In this document: one piece after another, positions 26,139 through 39,725 of the stretch
Position numbering within the stretch: position 1 is the first letter of the stretch
Layout of the letters: every line of letters starts with the position of its first letter
DNA from: Syngnathus acus
Lineage: Eukaryota > Chordata > Actinopteri > Syngnathiformes > Syngnathidae
NCBI RefSeq assembly: GCF_901709675.1
Contig: NC_051091.1
Location: forward strand, 3,694,967-3,758,966
Direction: 5' to 3'
Length of the DNA: 64,000 nt
The notes under the pieces: generated by a model
Seen by the model: the letters and a program-made list of their open reading frames with translations, nothing else
What the model was told of the DNA's origin: nothing
Databases searched by the model: none
Translations under genes and position numbers: made by a program

Positions 26139-29100
26139 GTAGGGCAGCCCCCCCGCCCATACCTGTCTTCACTTTATTAAGACATGTCATCAGCAGGCCA
26201 ACAGCACCTCTTTAAGTGCCAGTTCATATTTAATTCATCCTCAAAGTACATCTAGTACATAAACACATTACTATTATTATTTATGTATATTGAGGCACTT
26301 TTTGAATATTTAAATAAGGGGAAGTGCTCTCTGTGTGTGATTGTGTTTGGTTGCTAATGTGTTTACCGTAGCATGCGGCATCTGAATTTTTGAAATATTT
26401 ATACGGATGTTAGGACATATTTTAAGTGTGTAGGTGCAAAAAGATCTTGCTGACAGTTGGGGGGGGGGGATATTACATTCAATGGAATGACAGCATTTTC
26501 TTGGGATGGCTGTAAACAAACCTTGCACTCACGGGAAATGCCACGCTCTGACGTGTTAACCAACGAGGTGCAGAGTGGCGCATCAGTGTGCTTGTCAGCC
26601 AAGCCCAAAACATTTTCTCCCATCTCAGTTTAGAGGCGGAAAGACAGGCTCTTTCTTTTGGTGTCAGTGTTATGTGTGGCACACGACAGCGTGTTTAAGG
26701 AAACAACATTGAAAAGATCAGTGTGTCTTGTGCTATCTCGCTCTCGCCGACAGGGCAACGGAGGCTGTTGTCACGAGCTGTTTGGTGATGATGCGCAGGC
26801 TCCGTGCAGCTGACTCTTGTCACAGCACATCCGTCAACTTTTGCTCCGAGAGCGCAACAATACTGTAGCTGAAGAATGGAGTGATAATTCAAGAATCTTA
26901 TTGGAAATAAATGTTTGTCGTGGGTCACAACCCAAAGTGTGTCCAAAAGTGGCTTAGTCCTCAGTTTTAGTGTTCAGCCTTTACCCCTCATTCTGCTCTT
27001 CATCTCGGCCCTTTTTTTCCATCGCAGGAGGAGAATGTCGTCAGTGAGAAATTCCTAGCCATACTGAATTCATTACTGCAGTAGTCAGAGAAAACCACGG
27101 ATGAAATTTCAATAACTGCGGGCCACACTTGAGTAAACAGTTGTGCTGAAACTAAATTCCTGTTGACTTTTTCCTTCATTCTTTACCAGAGGCATTTACT
27201 TTGGTTCACTGTGCAAAGATGACTCGGTTGCATGTGAGGCGATGTCAAAGGATGACGGGCGGGGGATGACACAATTTTATTCTTGGGTGTTAAGGAATAA
27301 AAATTCCCTAATTGATGGAATCAATCAAAATCTTTTACCTCTATGTAACATACTGTGCATGTTTATTTCACTTTTTTTCATCTATCAAATTACCTCCCCA
27401 AAACATCCAATAATCTGTTTCAAGTGTATTTAAAAAAAAAAAAAAATCAATCTGAAATATTTTTTCGTCCTCAAATACAATTGTCATGGACTCACTTAAC
27501 TGCGCAATCATAACAAACCTGGCAGTGACATTTCATTTATTCTTATTAGGCAATGTAACAATGAAAGACAGTCCTCATTAATAAAGACGGGGGGTGAAAT
27601 AATTGTAATCTGTTTGATCATCTTGATTTTGACAGGGGAATTCATCTTGTCGACTAGTCAGATCTGCGGGGGGAAGTGGACCATGAGCTGAACTCAAGCA
27701 TGTCTACTCATGATATTAGATTCAAATACAGAACTTTTTTTTTTTTTTCTAATTGGGTGTGCTGTATGCTTTCACAAGACTTACTCCCTTAAAATGTGCG
27801 TATGTTTGTTTTGCAGAAGCTGTGGTTTACTTACTCTAGACCCGCATGAGGAAGTGAAGATAGTCTTGGAAACAATTGTACAAAAACACTTTGCAAATGC
27901 ACTCGCCTGTTATTTGATTCTTTAAATCAATAGATATTCATTCTGAGAAATTTTTAAGCATGATCTAACACCACAACAAAAGTTAAATTGACAACCGGAG
28001 GAGTTATGTGGTAAATATGACAGGCAAACAAATTGAAAGCTCACTTTCTGTTCTTCTGCTTTTGTACTGAATGGCCAAGATGGACGTAGTATTGCGTGTT
28101 GAGGGAATAGAGAATGACACGCATAACAGACTGCAGAAAGAGCTGAGCAGCTACAAATTTCCACTTTGCATAATACAAGTCCTACATGATTCCCCGTGGA
28201 GGCCCGAGAAAGTGAAAATGCACTTTTCAACCCCGCCGTCATCGGCCGCTATCCTGTTGAGCTTGGTGATAAAACCTTACCACAACGTGCGCAAGCAGAA
28301 GTTAAAAATAAATAGATCAAATAAAAAGCTATTCTGTTTTTAGCATTTGGTCTACATTATAAGAATACATTCAAAAATGTAAATTGTTTATTTAAGATTT
28401 TCTGGTTTTATTATGGCTGCAATGCCTAATTTACATTCAGCATCCCCCTTAATGCAACGGGCTATTTACTTCCGCATGCGTTTGAACGTATTTGCCAGTC
28501 CAATTTTTTTTTACTCCGCATTGGCAGCTCTACTCTTCTCTACGTATTCTAATAATTATAATATCAAAAGAGTTTAAACTCCAAACTATGATCTCAAAAC
28601 ATTTGGATATAATTACAAACTCATTTTACAACCTGACGCCTCAAACTACAAAAGCTTATGCCTTCCCTATCAAATTGCTGAAATCATTCTTCCCCAGTCT
28701 GGTTGTGAATTCTCTGTGAATCTCAGGTATCTCCACCTGTTCTGCTCATATTGTCCCAATATCACATGAGGCCCGCCCGGCAGAGCTTCTGCATCCAGCT
28801 TATTGGAAAATCAGTGAAAGAGGATAACATCAGTGTTATGACACTGCATATTGCCTTAAATTGCTTTATTGGTAAAATGATAGTGCTCGTCCAATTTGAA
28901 TAATTTCATGGAATCCCTCACAGAACAGATTAATTATGTTATCACACAACTGGCAACATCTGTCTTTATAGCACACCACATGACAGTTTTATTACAAGCT
29001 AAATTTCTTTGCTGGTTCTGGCAATTGATGTGTGATCTGATTATTAATCACAGATGCACAGCGATGGTAAAAAAAAGGGATGGGAATGATTTGAAAAACA

Positions 29101-30518
29101 AGGACATTATTACAGTGGAGCTTCCAAATGCAAACACCTTAAAGGGAGGCCATATCATTTGGGAGCTGATTAGAATTTTCCGAAAAGTTGCACAAAATGC
29201 AGAAACAGGAACTACATTTGCAAGAATTTAAAATTGTTGACCATGTTTTTTGCTTGAGACTGGACCTCTGACGACTTACGATGTTGCCCGATTTAGTGAG
29301 AATGGCAAATACTGCACAACTTAAAAAGTAGTCTCTTATTGTCAAAACACTGTTTACTCCAAACCTGTCCTTTCACCCATTTAGTTGTGTAACAATACCC
29401 GTTTTAGAGCGGGCGTCCTTTAAGGACCGCCACTTGAGAGACTTAAGAAAACAGAGGCGCAGGGCCTATTCATTTTTAATGAGAGCACTACTTTGAAAAC
29501 TTCACAGAATTAATATGTATCAGTGAAGTCTTTCCTATGCATAAAACTTGAGGGTAATTAATATTCATAGGCTGTGCTTGTTAACACCCCAATGCCAATG
29601 CAATGTAGATCCAATTAACATAGAATGGACCCAAAGGAAATGTCCAGATACTGTAAGCCATTGAAATTGATAGCTGGGCTGGCTTCTTTTAAAACACGTT
29701 ATTTGTTTCATTCGGCCCTAATCCTTGTCTGATGAAGGCAGCGTTCGGGGCCTGGCATAAAAGCAAAAAGATTTTAGTGTGTGTGTGCGCTTTTGTTGAG
29801 GTGGCGGTGCTGCGGGAGGGGGTCGACGTACGCAGAGAGGGAATCACCTTCACTGGCCGACTGATGTGAAATTCCTGTAGTAAGTTGAGTTTTTATATCT
29901 TATTCATCATCTCTCGGCACAGAGGTTTTTGTTTTGCACAAGTCTTGTGAGTGGCAGAGAAAGTGCTGCAGGTCCAAGGGGAGCAAAGTGAAGAGAAGGG
30001 GGATGCCACGCTGTCGATTGTTTGCACACAGCTTGCAGGTTTTGCGCCTCAGCACACACGCAGGGCCAGCCCCACTCAACCTCTTGCTGCATCGCAGTTC
30101 AATGTGATTATCAGCAGAGGACTTTGATTCCACTGTCAGTTGACATCATCGTTGCATCGTGGCGAAACGTTTGCGTGACGCTTTTCTACCTTCCGTGAGA
30201 TCAAACCACGTTCTCAGCTGCTGATGAAACGACTCAATCTCGAGAACACGTGCTCAGAACCATCGAGTTAGCCCATGGCCACTCAAAAATCCAGCGGAAA
30301 AACAATGAAATTAAGATCTTGTGCAAAATGTTGATCAAATCAGAATACAATTATTTGCAAAACCTTTTTAATCCATGTTCACAGAGACAAGAATTTTAAT
30401 TGCGTCCGAAAGTATTAGAATTAACGAGTAGACGAGTCAAACATAATTATCGCTACTCGACGTGGACAAAAGCGGTGTTTGTAAAATATATGGCGATCAG
30501 TAAGTGATGATAAAAGTA

Positions 30519-30901
30519 CCGTATTTTCCGCACTGTAAGGCGCACCGGATTATAAGGCGCACCTTCAATGAATGGCCCGTTTTAAAACGTTGTCCATATA
30601 TAAAGCGCACTGGATTATAAGGTGCACAGAATAAATAACTCAATGTGGCGCAAACGTTAATGCACTCACAATATAGTAACACTCGAAATAGTGAAAACAA
30701 TATATCAATAACTCAACGTTGCTCAAACGTTAATATCACACAACACACAAAATAAACACGTAAAGCTTACTTTAATAAATTAGTCCTCATCCGCGAATCC
30801 ATATTGGTCCATATATAAGGCACACCGGATTATAAGGCGCACTGTCGGCTTTTGAGAAAATTGGAGGTTTTTAGGTGCGCCTTATTGTGCAGAAAATACG
30901 G
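30519..30901. mobile_element. Non-autonomous TIR element (MITE), copy B, flanked by TA
   Basis: Same ends as copy A: CCGTATTTTCCGCAC at the left and GTGCAGAAAATACGG at the right, with TA at 30517-30518 and 30902-30903. It is 383 bp. The shared ends reach inward to GTCCATATATAA on the left and to TTGGTCCATATATAAGG on the right. Between them lies about 200 bp of AT-rich sequence with a repeated AATAACTCAA and CAAACGTTAAT, which copy A lacks. No open frame. This copy looks like the fuller form of the family. Confidence 0.85.
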
Positions 30902-32373
30902 TAGTCCTAGTCGTAAATATGCATAGGCAGCCAAATTGTGTACATCTCAAGGTAAACGTGATAGTTTGTCATTCAACCATTACAGAACGTGCCTGTGATG
31001 AACGGCATCTGCTGTGCACAGTCAGCAGCGACACGCCTCGTGGTTGAGAGAGACGTGGAAGGCGGCCAAACGACCGCGTGATATAGCATGATGAGACGCC
31101 TCGTCATAAACAACCGGGACGTTAGCGCGGTATCATCTGAATGACAGGTGCCGTAAATACCTAAGGCAGAATAGAGACAACGGTTCATATAAATCCCATC
31201 GCGTTTCTTTGTACATAAAACAAGTCCGCTTTCAATGGACGAGAAGAACATCACTTTGACTTAATTTGCCAGCAGGAGAAAAGGACGACGTACGCATGTC
31301 CTTTACAGTAATGGCTGTTGTTATTTACTTGTTTACGACTTTCCACAAGATGTAATGGGATGGCTGGGTGAAAGTATTTGCTGGTAAATGACACAGAAAA
31401 TAAGACCTTTATGTCTTCCCTCTTTTTCTCCCGCTCGCCCACCTCCCTCCCTCCCTGGCTATGGTCTGCATTTAAGTGAAGAAACATGAGCCTTGAACAT
31501 AAGTAACTGTTTTTTACATTAGGTGCTCCCTGGAGGTTTGAGGAAAATATCGGGGCACTGTGTGAAATGTGAATGTGAAATCTTGCAGAAAGAAATATTT
31601 ATGACCATTTTCTGCTTGATTAGAGTTGGAGGACAGGACTTGGAAGTCATTGAGTGGACAGTTGTGCTTCTGGGCTCACATTAAACAAAGAATACCATCG
31701 GGAAGATATCATGGTCGGTTTTTTTTCATTGTCGCTATTCCTATGTTAAAGCAAAAGCACTGGTAAGGGTTTCATCACTTTTGTGCAGGTCAGTTTCTTT
31801 AGTTGTTTCTTTTCCAAATGATTCTTTTGGAAAACAAAAAAAGCCTACATTTCCTTGTAATTTTCAGTAAATTGAGTATGACAAGTATTGAGAAAATGTA
31901 GTAATCATTTAACAGTCCAATCAAACAATCCATCCAATCACAATCCAGTTTGATACCCGGATGCACCCTCAACCATCTCAGACAAGTTTCCAACGCATCT
32001 ACAAGGGCAAAATGGAGAATATAATTAATTTTTCAATTTCTCTCCGTGGATATCTAATGATTGTGCCCATGGATAGCCAAGGGCTCCAATTAAACATTAA
32101 CATGCAAAAGAAAAGTTAGAAGCAGAAAGATGGTATTTTGGATTCAAACATGTAAAATATCTGGAGGGCAATATGGAAGGAATCAAACTAGTCGTCTAAG
32201 TTTATTTTTCAAATGACACCTACACTTAATTACTAAGATGTTATCCGCGTACTCAACGTTATATTTAGTTCTCCACACTGGAAATTAGGTTTGGTTCAAC
32301 CTTTTCATGCTACGTAGAGAATATCAACAAGCTTTCAAATTGTCGGCTCTGTCTTTGAATAGGGTTGACTTGA

Positions 32374-32498
32374 TTATGGATGGATGGATGAGCGGATGGA
32401 CTGATTAATTGCTTTATTTATTTATTTATTTATTCATTCATTCATTTATTTATCCGTCCATTTATTTATGTATTTATTTATTTATCCATCTATTTATT
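32374..32498. repeat. Tetranucleotide-rich tract: (GGAT)n then (ATTT)n/(ATTC)n
   Basis: GGATGGATGGATG at 32377-32390 is followed by imperfect TTTA, TTCA and TCCA units to about 32498. It lies directly before the retroposon tail at 32502. The GGAT part may be the tail of an earlier insertion of the same family. Confidence 0.8.
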
Positions 32499-32501
32499 TT
32501 T

Positions 32502-32628
32502 CTGCCCCGCGATTGGCTGGCAACCAGTTAAGGGTGTCCCCCGTCTACTGACCAATGACGGCTGGGAGAGGCTCCAGCACGCCCGTGACCCCCGTGGGGA
32601 CAAGCGGTACAGATAATGAATGGATGAT
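32502..32628 (+). mobile_element. Fish SINE/LINE 3' tail fragment
   Basis: The sequence GCCCCGCGATTGGCTGGCAA, GGGTGTCCCCCGTCTACTG, GGGAGAGGCTCCAGCACGCC and GGGGACAAGCGGTACAGATAAT, ending in ATGAATGGATGA, matches the 3' tail shared by many teleost SINEs and their partner LINEs. Only the tail is present: the 5' tRNA-like head and any coding part are missing. This is a 5'-truncated insertion on the + strand. The exact family would need a repeat library. Confidence 0.75.
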
Positions 32629-35600
32629 TTTTTTTTCTTAATAATTAGGAACTCTCATACACATCAGACTACCTTTAAAATAAATAATCCTTTATTGTTT
32701 GCCGAAGCTTGAATACATTCGAGGTGTCACCCTGTCCACCTATTTGCTTGTAAATTAGCTTTAAGAGCTTCCTCAGTAGCGAGGGTTGATTACATGTTTG
32801 ATCAATCCTGCCGTTCAGCAGACAAGGAAACGTTCGGAATGTTCCCACCACTGTCCCCCACAACCAACCCGACAAATCCATTTGCTCGATACTTCGAGAG
32901 AATTCAGATGGTTAAGACTGCGGATTTGTCCTCTTGGTGTGACGTGCTATCACACCTCCAGTCTACTCTGACACTGCGATCTTTTGAGACTATACTCTTC
33001 AAAATAAAACCGGCGTTTAGGAGTGATTGAATTAGCGATTTGTGGCAACATTTATCTCAATCTTCGAGTAATTTGGTGCTCACTGTCTTAACACTCATGC
33101 TCAATGAAAACAATAAATTGTGTCCTTATCTTCGGGAGAGGAATCAAGATAGGAGCTTGAGGCTGTGGATTAAATGGGATTGATTTGGTGAGGAAGTTGA
33201 CACAGGAAATTGATGCCCAGATCACATTGCATCTGGCGGGAAAGAGAGAAAGCGTTTTCCTTCTTTAATCATCGGGAAGCTTTGCTTCAAAAAGTGTCTC
33301 AGACGTGTCTTCGCCTCGCAATGAGTGAGACCTGGTTATGTCCAGTGTTAATTGAAAAAAGGGCTGTTGGGATTTGGAGGTCGCGAGACAAGAGAATTGG
33401 TGCTCACGGAAACTTGATCAATTATCACAGTTTGCGGAGCTCTTGAGGGCTCACTTCAAAGTGCCCCATGACAAAACAAAAAAAACCCACGAGGAAACGC
33501 GCCGGTACTATCATGAGCGCATTTAGATGTGCAATTTGGTGAGATGCCAAAATTTGTCTTTGCCTTTTCATCAAAGGCTTGATGAATTTACAATCGCCTC
33601 GAACGTATGACTCCGACCGCTGACGGACTTGATGTATTTCCTGATCTTCTGTCTGTGGGCCGGCTGTAAGTAAAGCTTCCACTCCCACCACATGTCCTGC
33701 CGTTGACGTGGAACATGTATGGGGCTCTGTCAGGCAGGTGCATCCTTTTTGCTGACTTCCGACCACACCGTTCCAGTTGTGTGTGTTTGGCTGGCAAACT
33801 ATTTTAAACGTCTGACCAGCGGCCAGGAGGCCAGTGTGTTCTTTTCACCATCTGTTTGGAGAATGAAAACAAAAACAAATACTGAAAATCATTGCATTGT
33901 GTCGCTTGAATGCTTACAAAGCGAGATGGATTATGTGGGAAACAAGATTTGCTTTTAACACTTTTTTAAGGGACAAGAATCCACTTCACACCTTCGAACA
34001 CAGCCAAGAAGTACCGTACACAGGCACTCGCCTTTATCCACATTTTATTTGAGTCTTCATTTTTTTATTCACCTCAAGCTAATTCATGTATTAATTGATT
34101 GAGCAAGTAATGCAGAATTGACAGTATGTAGCCCGCTTCCTAATAGATTCCCTCATTTACCTTCAGGGGAGGGAATGTTTTTGGAGCGCATTAGCTTTGC
34201 CGCGTCGTGGTCTGTCAGACGTTTTCTCTAAGGAATCTGTGTTTAATTTGAATAATTATACAAAATGTGTTCTTTTGGTTTGCAGGGACATCAGTGCCCC
34301 AGATGAATAAAGAAGTAAATTACTATAAGAAAAAAACACACCCAGGTAATTATTCTGAACGAGTAAATGAATGACCCATTGACGCCCAGTTTTAATTGAT
34401 TTTGCAGCGGAAATTCATTTTATTATCCCTTTTGATGTGTTTTTGTCTCAAGCGTTGGGAGGGGTTTTAGCCGTGTATGTATTTTACTCTTTATTTGAAC
34501 ATTTTAACATAAAGAAAAGAATTTCTATTTCTACAGTACAACACATTTCATACACAAGGCAACTCAATGTGCTTATATGGCGCACGCTAGTACAGTGAGG
34601 GATACGAAGAATAGAAGGGAGCTCATTTTATACCACCAGTGCTATGTTACCAAAAAAAATACGGCTCTGTTATACTACATTTGACTGTTTTGAAATATGC
34701 ATTGCAAATTAGAATACGAGCGAGGAAAGGCTGTGGTCAGAGAACGTCCGTTATTTGTTAAGTTGCACTACTCTACTTGATGTGCATTTTCTGGGTGATG
34801 ACATGTGCCACTTAGCATGTAAATTCTTTAGCGATTCACCTCAAAGTGAACCCACCGAGAGTGATTCCGGTCCCGGCTTAAAGACAGAGGTGTGTTTTTT
34901 ACGAGCAGGCGAGGCATGTCCTTTCCAAGGCCCTCGAGCACCGTATCCCGCTCCCCTCCCCTTTAATCACTGTATCAACTCCTCTCGTAAACTCCATGAG
35001 CTGTGTATTTGCCTGTGCGTCGACACGCACAAATTTCTCTGGCTTTGTTGTAATGTGCTCCTTTGTGGTTGGCCATTTTTTAAACATAATCAGCAAAAAA
35101 TAAAGCTGTTGTAAGCTACCTCGTATTAAACAGGCGATTATTGGTAATAAATACTTTTTTTTTTATACATACTTATTACAGAGGTAGTTTTCTTCCTTTG
35201 CTTAATGAGAGTAATTTGACGTGCTTGAGAGATTACAGTGGTGGAATTAATGCTGCAATCCCCATTCCAATATAGAGCGAGATCTAAGATTCTTCACAGG
35301 TCGTGTGCTGCGAGATGCGCCCCTCTCACACAGCGGCTAATGGAGTTGAACAGCAGTCTGTCATCTGGCCGCCCACCACCCCAACATCTCTATAGCCCTC
35401 ATGCCCTTGGTTCCTGCAATGTTTGTTGTTGGGACAACTTGGGCCCTCCTTCGTTTTATTTTAGGCAGGCATCTTGAGTCTTGTGGCTTGCTGAAGTGTT
35501 ATGCTTGCAAGCTTACCTTTTCATTGCTTTTTAAGTCAAAAAAGTCTAAATTGCGATTGGTAACGACATCCTATTCCATGTCGGTACATCACCCGTTGAT

Positions 35601-38600
35601 TTTTATAAAGAAGAGTAATGAATAAATACAAAATGAGTCAAAACCTAGAAACTTTGCCCCACCACCACGAGTCCGATCATCTACTTGCGAGACTTTAACA
35701 CGTTACACTTGTGTGACGATTGATATGTCTAGACTCTGTAGGAGATTGCTCCTCTATGTGGCTGAAGCAATCAGATCCCTCCCGCCCTCCTCCTTTTCTC
35801 TCTCTTTTATTTCTTTCGGCCCAGGATCACATTTCCCATCTTGGAATGGCTTCAACAGAGACAGCGCTATTCCCAGGGAGCCATCTCACTGCTGCAACTC
35901 AATCCACAGCCAATTGGACGTGGCTGTGATTCATACACAGTCCGTAGACACGGTGGGAATTCTTTCCGGACGTTTATGATGTGGAAGGTCTTCCATCAGG
36001 AGAAGTTAAAACGCTGAGCAGCACATGGTCGACGGGCATCCAACTGGTCCTTTGGATGCAGAATTCATGATTATTGGGTACTCATTTAAAAAAAAAAACA
36101 ATTCTACAAAAGTCACTGCGATATTGCATAACAATTGACACTCCGTTCAATTCAATTGTGATTTTTGGGAAAATCGATCGTGCATCTCGTGGCTGTTGCC
36201 ATGTGGATAATTTGAAATATTTACTGTGTGCTGGGAGCTCAAGCACTCTTTGCCACATTGCCATTGTGTCTCCGTCGCCTTTTCTCTCAACGCAACTTTT
36301 GCCTTTCGGTTGCTTCCTGGTTGCTCTGGCTGCACATGGACTACATTCATTTATATTCACCGCAAGTGAATTGGAAGATTTCTGGATTTTACCAGTCATA
36401 TCCCCAAAGTTTCAAATGTATCATGTTGAGTCTGCTACCGACAAGGCAACGTTAGTCTCCCATTTTAAACAATAGCATTCATGCCATGCATGATAAAATC
36501 CTCTCATCGTACTCAGGGTCTCACGCTGGGGTTTTTGGAAGTGCCCATTTTCCCAAGCGCAACCCCCGCACCCCCATCAAGTGATGCAAGACTTCCAACG
36601 AAGATGCAATCCGGAGGAGCGCATGTTTTCTGACAGTCCAACACAGTTGGCAGCTATCGTCTTTTTCACTTAAACTTCTTGATTTGTATTTTTGTGCCTG
36701 CTCTGAGTATCCTTTGGCATCATGCACTGGGAACAAAAAGGGAAAAAGTACCTGATATCTGTCATCATTGTTTCCAATGATTCGATCATCTCTATTTTTA
36801 GTTTCTTATTTATGAATTTAATCCATCCGTATGTCCGTTAACGCTCGACCACTCCAAATGCTAATTCTCACGGGCTTGAGCTTGATGCACGCCAACAAGG
36901 CAACACTGAAACTCTCCTGTTTTCGTCCTTATATTTTCACAAAGCATGTTTTTAGCACGTCCACCATGTGAACTCGGCCGACTGTACTGTGGATGTCACC
37001 ATTGCACGGCATCGCTTTGAAATCTTTTACGGTCGCGTTGACAATCTCCTACAGGAAGAAAATGGTCTTTTTCTGGTCATCTGCCTGCTGTCACCATGTT
37101 GCAAAATGGCACATCTGTCTGATTTGTCTGTGTGACCTCCCTCCTTTACTACGGAGCCATTCCCAGCCAAATCCGAAGCTGAAATTTAAACACAGCACTT
37201 GGCTCAAGGTGGAGAGACGCGACCGAGCAGCGATAGACTTTCCGCCGGAGTGGAGTAAATCAGCATCAAGTGCCTGTAAGCTCTACTGGAGCTGATGACG
37301 CTAAAGAAGAAAATGCGCTATCTTAATGGTACATATTTTCACGAGGCAGCCAAGTTGCCTAATATGTCTATTCTTATGAGTCATTTACTTCTTTAATTAC
37401 CTTTAGCAGCAGATGCACAACGGTGTATTAATGTGAATGATTTTTACTGCCACTTTATCATACCGAGCCTCGGAAGTTGAAAGGCGTAATTGAGGCGGAA
37501 CAGCGACTCACAAGAGAAACAATATACCGTAGACTTGGGAGTGTGTTTACGAGGTAACGGCCACACGGACGTTGTAATAAACACAGAGTCTATTTAATAA
37601 TGGCAAGTGAAGGAAGGAAATGCTTTTAGCTAGATCTGCTCGGTTATTGAATCATCCTCATTGTTTGGCATAATCAGACAACAGCGTGTTCACTTCCATG
37701 TGTCTCTTCGAGTGTCATCACAGTTTGGCCTGCTTCTTTTTTTGCTGGCAACAAAAAGTTACTGCTAGAGAAGCTTATTTACTGTTCCCATATTTGCTGC
37801 CTGTGCAACTCTCAACAATCCATGTCATTTGCATATGCTGGCTTTTGGTGTGTCTGTGTGTTTTGTCTGCAGCTTGTGTACTTTCCTTGGTGTGATTTTC
37901 ACCCGCAGCCCGCTCCGAATAGAGGCCTTCTTTAGCCATCTGTTGTTAAGCTGCTGGCTAAGCGAGGCTAGGGAATCCAAACAAATGCAGAATACACAGC
38001 AAACGGAAGCTGTCAGGCTTGCATAAGTGGGCTGACCCCGCCGGGGACGTGAGGGCAAGGGTGACCTCGCAAGTACCGGGCTCCACCCGCCTCAACCGCC
38101 TTCTTTGGGCACTCTTTCGTTTGCTGCCGTGTTAGTCGAGTTGGATTCACTTCATGTTACTTGAAAATCCCATTCTTTCTGAAATAGTGGAGCGGACGCG
38201 GCGTGTGACCCTACTTATTTTTCTACTCGAATAAGTGAGAATTGCACATGGCCTGGATCTTCTGAAAGTAAAAGACCAAAGACTGGTTTGTCTTTGAAAG
38301 GAAAGAGCAGAAGTGAAGAATGACAGGTGATTGTAGAATCGGTGGCAAAGTCAAACACGTAACCTTGACATTTAGGCCCATGCTGCCGAAAACCCCGCAG
38401 AGGCCCCAGACGGAAGCCAGAGGGCCCGCTATCTTGTGAGACGGACTACATTAAGGGCTAACCTATTACTCGTGTTGTTGCTGGCTGTCTCCGAGCTGCC
38501 ATCTCTTGCCTAATAATGTCTTCTGATACGTGTCTGTTAAGTAAATACAGCAAAACACACACGGCGCCGCCTGCGCCTGCTCCTGCGTGGGAACACGTGC

Positions 38601-38752
38601 GCATCTCATTCCATCTCCTCCTTTCGCCGTGGCCGCAGGGATCAAGTTACACCTGCTTGCACATCGTCTGGCAATTAGCAGCAATCTGCTTCAAATCATT
38701 CCACGTTCAAGGTCTCCACCACCTGTAGCGACAGGAGACAGACATTTGTAGA

Positions 38753-38778
38753 ACGAGAGAGAGAGAGAGAGAGAGAGC
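38753..38778. repeat. (GA)n microsatellite
   Basis: About thirteen GA units between AACGA and CTC. Confidence 0.9.
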
Positions 38779-38926
38779 TCTTCAATAACGGCCCAAGAAA
38801 ACCAATCCTGTTTGAAACCCTTCAAATACATCTGCTAACTAATTTATTTCATCCATACTTTGGCTTCTTAAATTACATTTCTGCTTGGTTTTCAACAATT
38901 ATGATGTACAGCATATGGCAGTAATA

Positions 38927-39725
38927 TGGTAATTTTCGGACTATAAGTCGCGTTTTTTTTCATAGTTTGGGTGGGGGGGCGACTTATACTCAGGAGCGAC
39001 TTATGTTTTTTTTCACACATTTTTACTTGATCATTAACACATCACTTACTTACAAGTATAGTTGACCACTTCACATGTTATTTTTAGTATAGTTGATCAC
39101 TTCACATGCTTTGATATCTTTATCTTGAACATATTCAAAACATGAAAAATAAAGAGAAAAAATCAAATAAAGTAATTAACACTTTAAAGCGCCATATCCT
39201 CTGGACATGTCCTCTGTCACCAGGATGACATAAAGGACGAGAAATTTGATCGATGGATTTAATGATTTGGAGTGACACAAATGGTTTGATAATATTGTTG
39301 TTTATGTGATAGTTATTTAAAATATAGTTTATATATCGTTGTATGGGCCTGTGGAATAATTTGAACTGCGGCGCGGCACACGGCATTGTTGACAAAGGAC
39401 GATCGATGGATTTAATGAATTGGAGTGACACAGATGGTTTTATAAACGTGTTATTTATGTAATAGTTTTTTTTAAATAACTGAATGTTACGTCAGGCCCG
39501 TTCTCAGCTCCTCGTTTGTGTTTGTCACGTTAGCATACCGTATCGTTTAGCCTGTTGTTGCTCGTTCATGTCTGTTCTTGGTGTTGAATTTTGTCGAATA
39601 AATTGCCCCCCAAAATGCGACTTATACTCCGGAGCGACTTATGTATGTTTTTTTTTCACATTTCTGGGCATTTTATGGCTGGTGCGACTTATACTCCGGT
39701 GCGACTTATAGTCCGAAAATTACGG
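38927..39725. mobile_element. Third TIR element (799 bp), distantly related ends, flanked by TA
   Basis: The left end TGGTAATTTTCGGAC and the right end GTCCGAAAATTACGG are inverted copies; the left one appears to have lost the CC of CCGTAATTTTC to TG. TA flanks both sides (38925-38926 and 39726-39727). Direct copies of GCGACTTATACTCCGGAGC occur near both ends (about 38979 and 39617), an arrangement parallel to the GGCGCACC repeats of copies A and B. There is no transposase. Two diverged direct repeats of about 90 bp lie inside. It is probably a separate subfamily of the same kind of element. Confidence 0.78.
39232..39479. repeat. Internal direct repeat pair in the third TIR element
   Basis: 39232-39322 and 39394-39479 are imperfect direct copies. 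Both contain AAAGGACGA, TCGATGGATTTAATGA, TTGGAGTGACACA and a shared tail with TTATTTAA- or TTTATGT-like sequence. About 70 bp separates them. Confidence 0.7.

Noticed and set aside
28896-29231. 111-codon + strand frame, at first sight resembling a transposon ORF piece
   Set aside because: It starts at a non-ATG codon, and I saw no transposase motif or flanking inverted repeats.
36074-36475. 133-codon + strand frame in intron 1
   Set aside because: Starts in a poly(A) run and overlaps minus-strand frames of similar size; no recognisable features.
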